A DNA stretch of 33,971 bases from a virus. The stretch is taken from the IMG/VR virus record IMGVR_UViG_3300020463_000064, positions 1 through 33,971 of that record. One strand, 5' to 3'. Numbering within the stretch: the first letter of the stretch is position 1; each line of letters starts with the position of its first letter. The translations under genes were made by a program, and so were the position numbers. The notes under the pieces were generated by a model. The model had not been told where the DNA came from. It ran no database searches and worked only from the letters and a program-made list of their open reading frames with translations. Positions 32,947 to 33,971 of this stretch are shown here, piece by piece.

Positions 32947-33954
32947 ATGGCATTACTCGTTCCTAATATTGGTGAAATTGAGTCGCTACGTTATCTGATT
33001 GCTCAGAATAACTTTGTCGCAGATTTAGAAGATACATCACCGCGAAATCTTGTATTAAAACTTTTTACAAGTAACACAACTCCTGCCGAGGGGGATGTTC
33101 CGACTGCAACAGCATACTTTGAACCATATATTGACGGAAACGTTAATGGTTACGGTACAACTGCGAACACAGGATATCCTGTTTGTGTAAACAATAGATC
33201 AGATCAAGACTATAACCAACAGTACGGTATTCTGTTGAATGGTGCTAGATGGGTAATTAAGAACGTTGGATCTGGAACAACTGCTACATACCCAGAACAG
33301 ACTTTTACTTTCACTGGCCCTGCTGGTAACATCTACGGTTACTATGTAACTAGAGCAAATAACATGCCTGTCGCAGTACAGGGTGTTGTTCACGGTGCAA
33401 GTGTTGGTATTGGAACCACAGTTACTAAAGGTAATAACACTGATCCTTGTATCGGTATTGTTGGTAACTCTTATATCACTATTGACCCACAAGTTAGTAT
33501 CGATGATCTAACTCTTGGACAATTCGTTGCTGGTAACGCTGGTGTTGCAACAGGAACGAAGATTATCGGTATTGACCGAAGTTATCGAACGATTTATCTC
33601 GATAAGGCACTAGTAGACAACATACAGGTTGCTACTGACCCATCAGTTACATTCAGTTTCGGTAAGATTTCGTTTACTAACCACGGACTTAAGGCTGGAG
33701 ACATCCTTTATGTTAACTCTGGTGCTGGTAACACAACTCTCGAATCTAATGTTTACACTGTATTCAATGTACCAAACGCAGATGAGTTCGTAACAACTCC
33801 ATCTATGACTGCTACATCAAACGGTGTGTTAGGACTTAACACTGCAACTCTTTACAGTTCAATAATGTACGCTGAAAGATTTACAAACGGCCCTTACAAC
33901 ATTCAGAACAACGGAGACCAAATCAAGATTACTCTAAACGTCGCACTCGACTAA
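32947..33954 (+). CDS. Virion structural protein, 335 aa
   Basis: The start (ALLVPNIGEIESLRYLI) and first domain (RNLVLKLFTSNTTPAEGD, then WVIKNVGSGTTATYPEQTF and NIYGYYVTRANNMP) have the look of tail/fibre structural proteins repeated in marine T4-like phages. Residues about 240-255 carry an HGL-type beta module (KISFTNHGLKAGDILYVN). The C-terminus (MYAERFTNGPYNIQNNGDQI) is polar and well conserved in style. There is no signal peptide, coiled coil or enzyme motif. GAGG ends 10 bases before the ATG. It has its own late promoter and another follows its stop, so it is probably monocistronic and strongly expressed late. The exact virion location cannot be read. Confidence 0.7.
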   Translation: MALLVPNIGEIESLRYLIAQNNFVADLEDTSPRNLVLKLFTSNTTPAEGDVPTATAYFEPYIDGNVNGYGTTANTGYPVCVNNRSDQDYNQQYGILLNGARWVIKNVGSGTTATYPEQTFTFTGPAGNIYGYYVTRANNMPVAVQGVVHGASVGIGTTVTKGNNTDPCIGIVGNSYITIDPQVSIDDLTLGQFVAGNAGVATGTKIIGIDRSYRTIYLDKALVDNIQVATDPSVTFSFGKISFTNHGLKAGDILYVNSGAGNTTLESNVYTVFNVPNADEFVTTPSMTATSNGVLGLNTATLYSSIMYAERFTNGPYNIQNNGDQIKITLNVALD

Positions 33955-33962
33955 TAGAAACA

Positions 33963-33969
33963 CTAAATA
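33963..33969 (+). promoter_or_regulatory. Late promoter CTAAATA at right edge
   Basis: CTAAATA lies 9 bases after the stop of the 335-aa gene. By analogy with the other boxes it should serve a gene starting just beyond the window. Confidence 0.45.
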
Positions 33970-33971
33970 TC

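Noticed and set aside
1-33971. tRNA genes, integrase, transposase or attachment sites
   Set aside because: No cloverleaf-like segments, recombinase motifs or terminal inverted repeats were seen; intergenic space is too short for most of these.

Overview
The window is about 34 kb of tightly packed, entirely plus-strand virion-structural DNA from a marine T4-like myovirus. It most resembles the cyanomyoviruses of Prochlorococcus and Synechococcus; a related pelagic myophage is possible. The evidence is a gp25-gp6-gp7 baseplate wedge cluster, T4-type gp8 and gp9-like proteins, a DUF4815-type giant protein, T4-style late promoters (TATAAATA, GATAAATA, CTAAATA) in short intergenic gaps, TAATG stop/start overlaps and low GC. 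No host genes, tRNAs, integrase or transposase are visible, and no host marker fixes the genus.

Layout. 1-1119: the end of a GT-A type glycosyltransferase and three tiny conserved-looking ORFs (54, 51 and 52 aa), with an intrinsic terminator followed immediately by a late promoter. 1119-12430: gp25, gp6 and a 3006-aa gp7 homologue, overlapping or abutting. 12464-22505: a gp9/gp10-type protein with a shared T4 N-terminal motif, fibre segments and a gp9-like C-terminus, then an unnamed 3001-aa repeat protein. 22541-31663: an enlarged gp8 and a 2506-aa DUF4815-type protein. 31663-33954: a small coiled-coil protein, an Ig-like/BppU-like structural protein, a fibre-tip-like protein and a 335-aa structural protein. 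The window ends on another late promoter.

How the genes work together. gp25, gp6, gp7 and gp8 should form the baseplate wedge. The gp9-like protein should link wedge to fibres. The giant proteins most likely build the baseplate periphery and adhesive fibres. Three genes of 7.5-9 kb occupy about 75% of the window.

Most interesting points. (1) The 3001-aa protein carries twelve copies of a one-cysteine YPRxxDP module at quantised spacing (85/86 or 115 residues in seven of eleven intervals), interleaved with two kinds of linker cassette, including a run of five exact 18-residue GGDY-type units, and ends in a beta-propeller-like region. (2) The two T4 gp7 core blocks in the 3006-aa protein are about 2,200 residues apart, with a YHYH domain and many GGxGY modules between them. 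(3) The same small beta-rich modules recur in gp7, gp8, the 3001-aa protein, the DUF4815 protein and smaller neighbours, suggesting module exchange within the cluster. Family assignments rest on remembered family sequences; no search was run.
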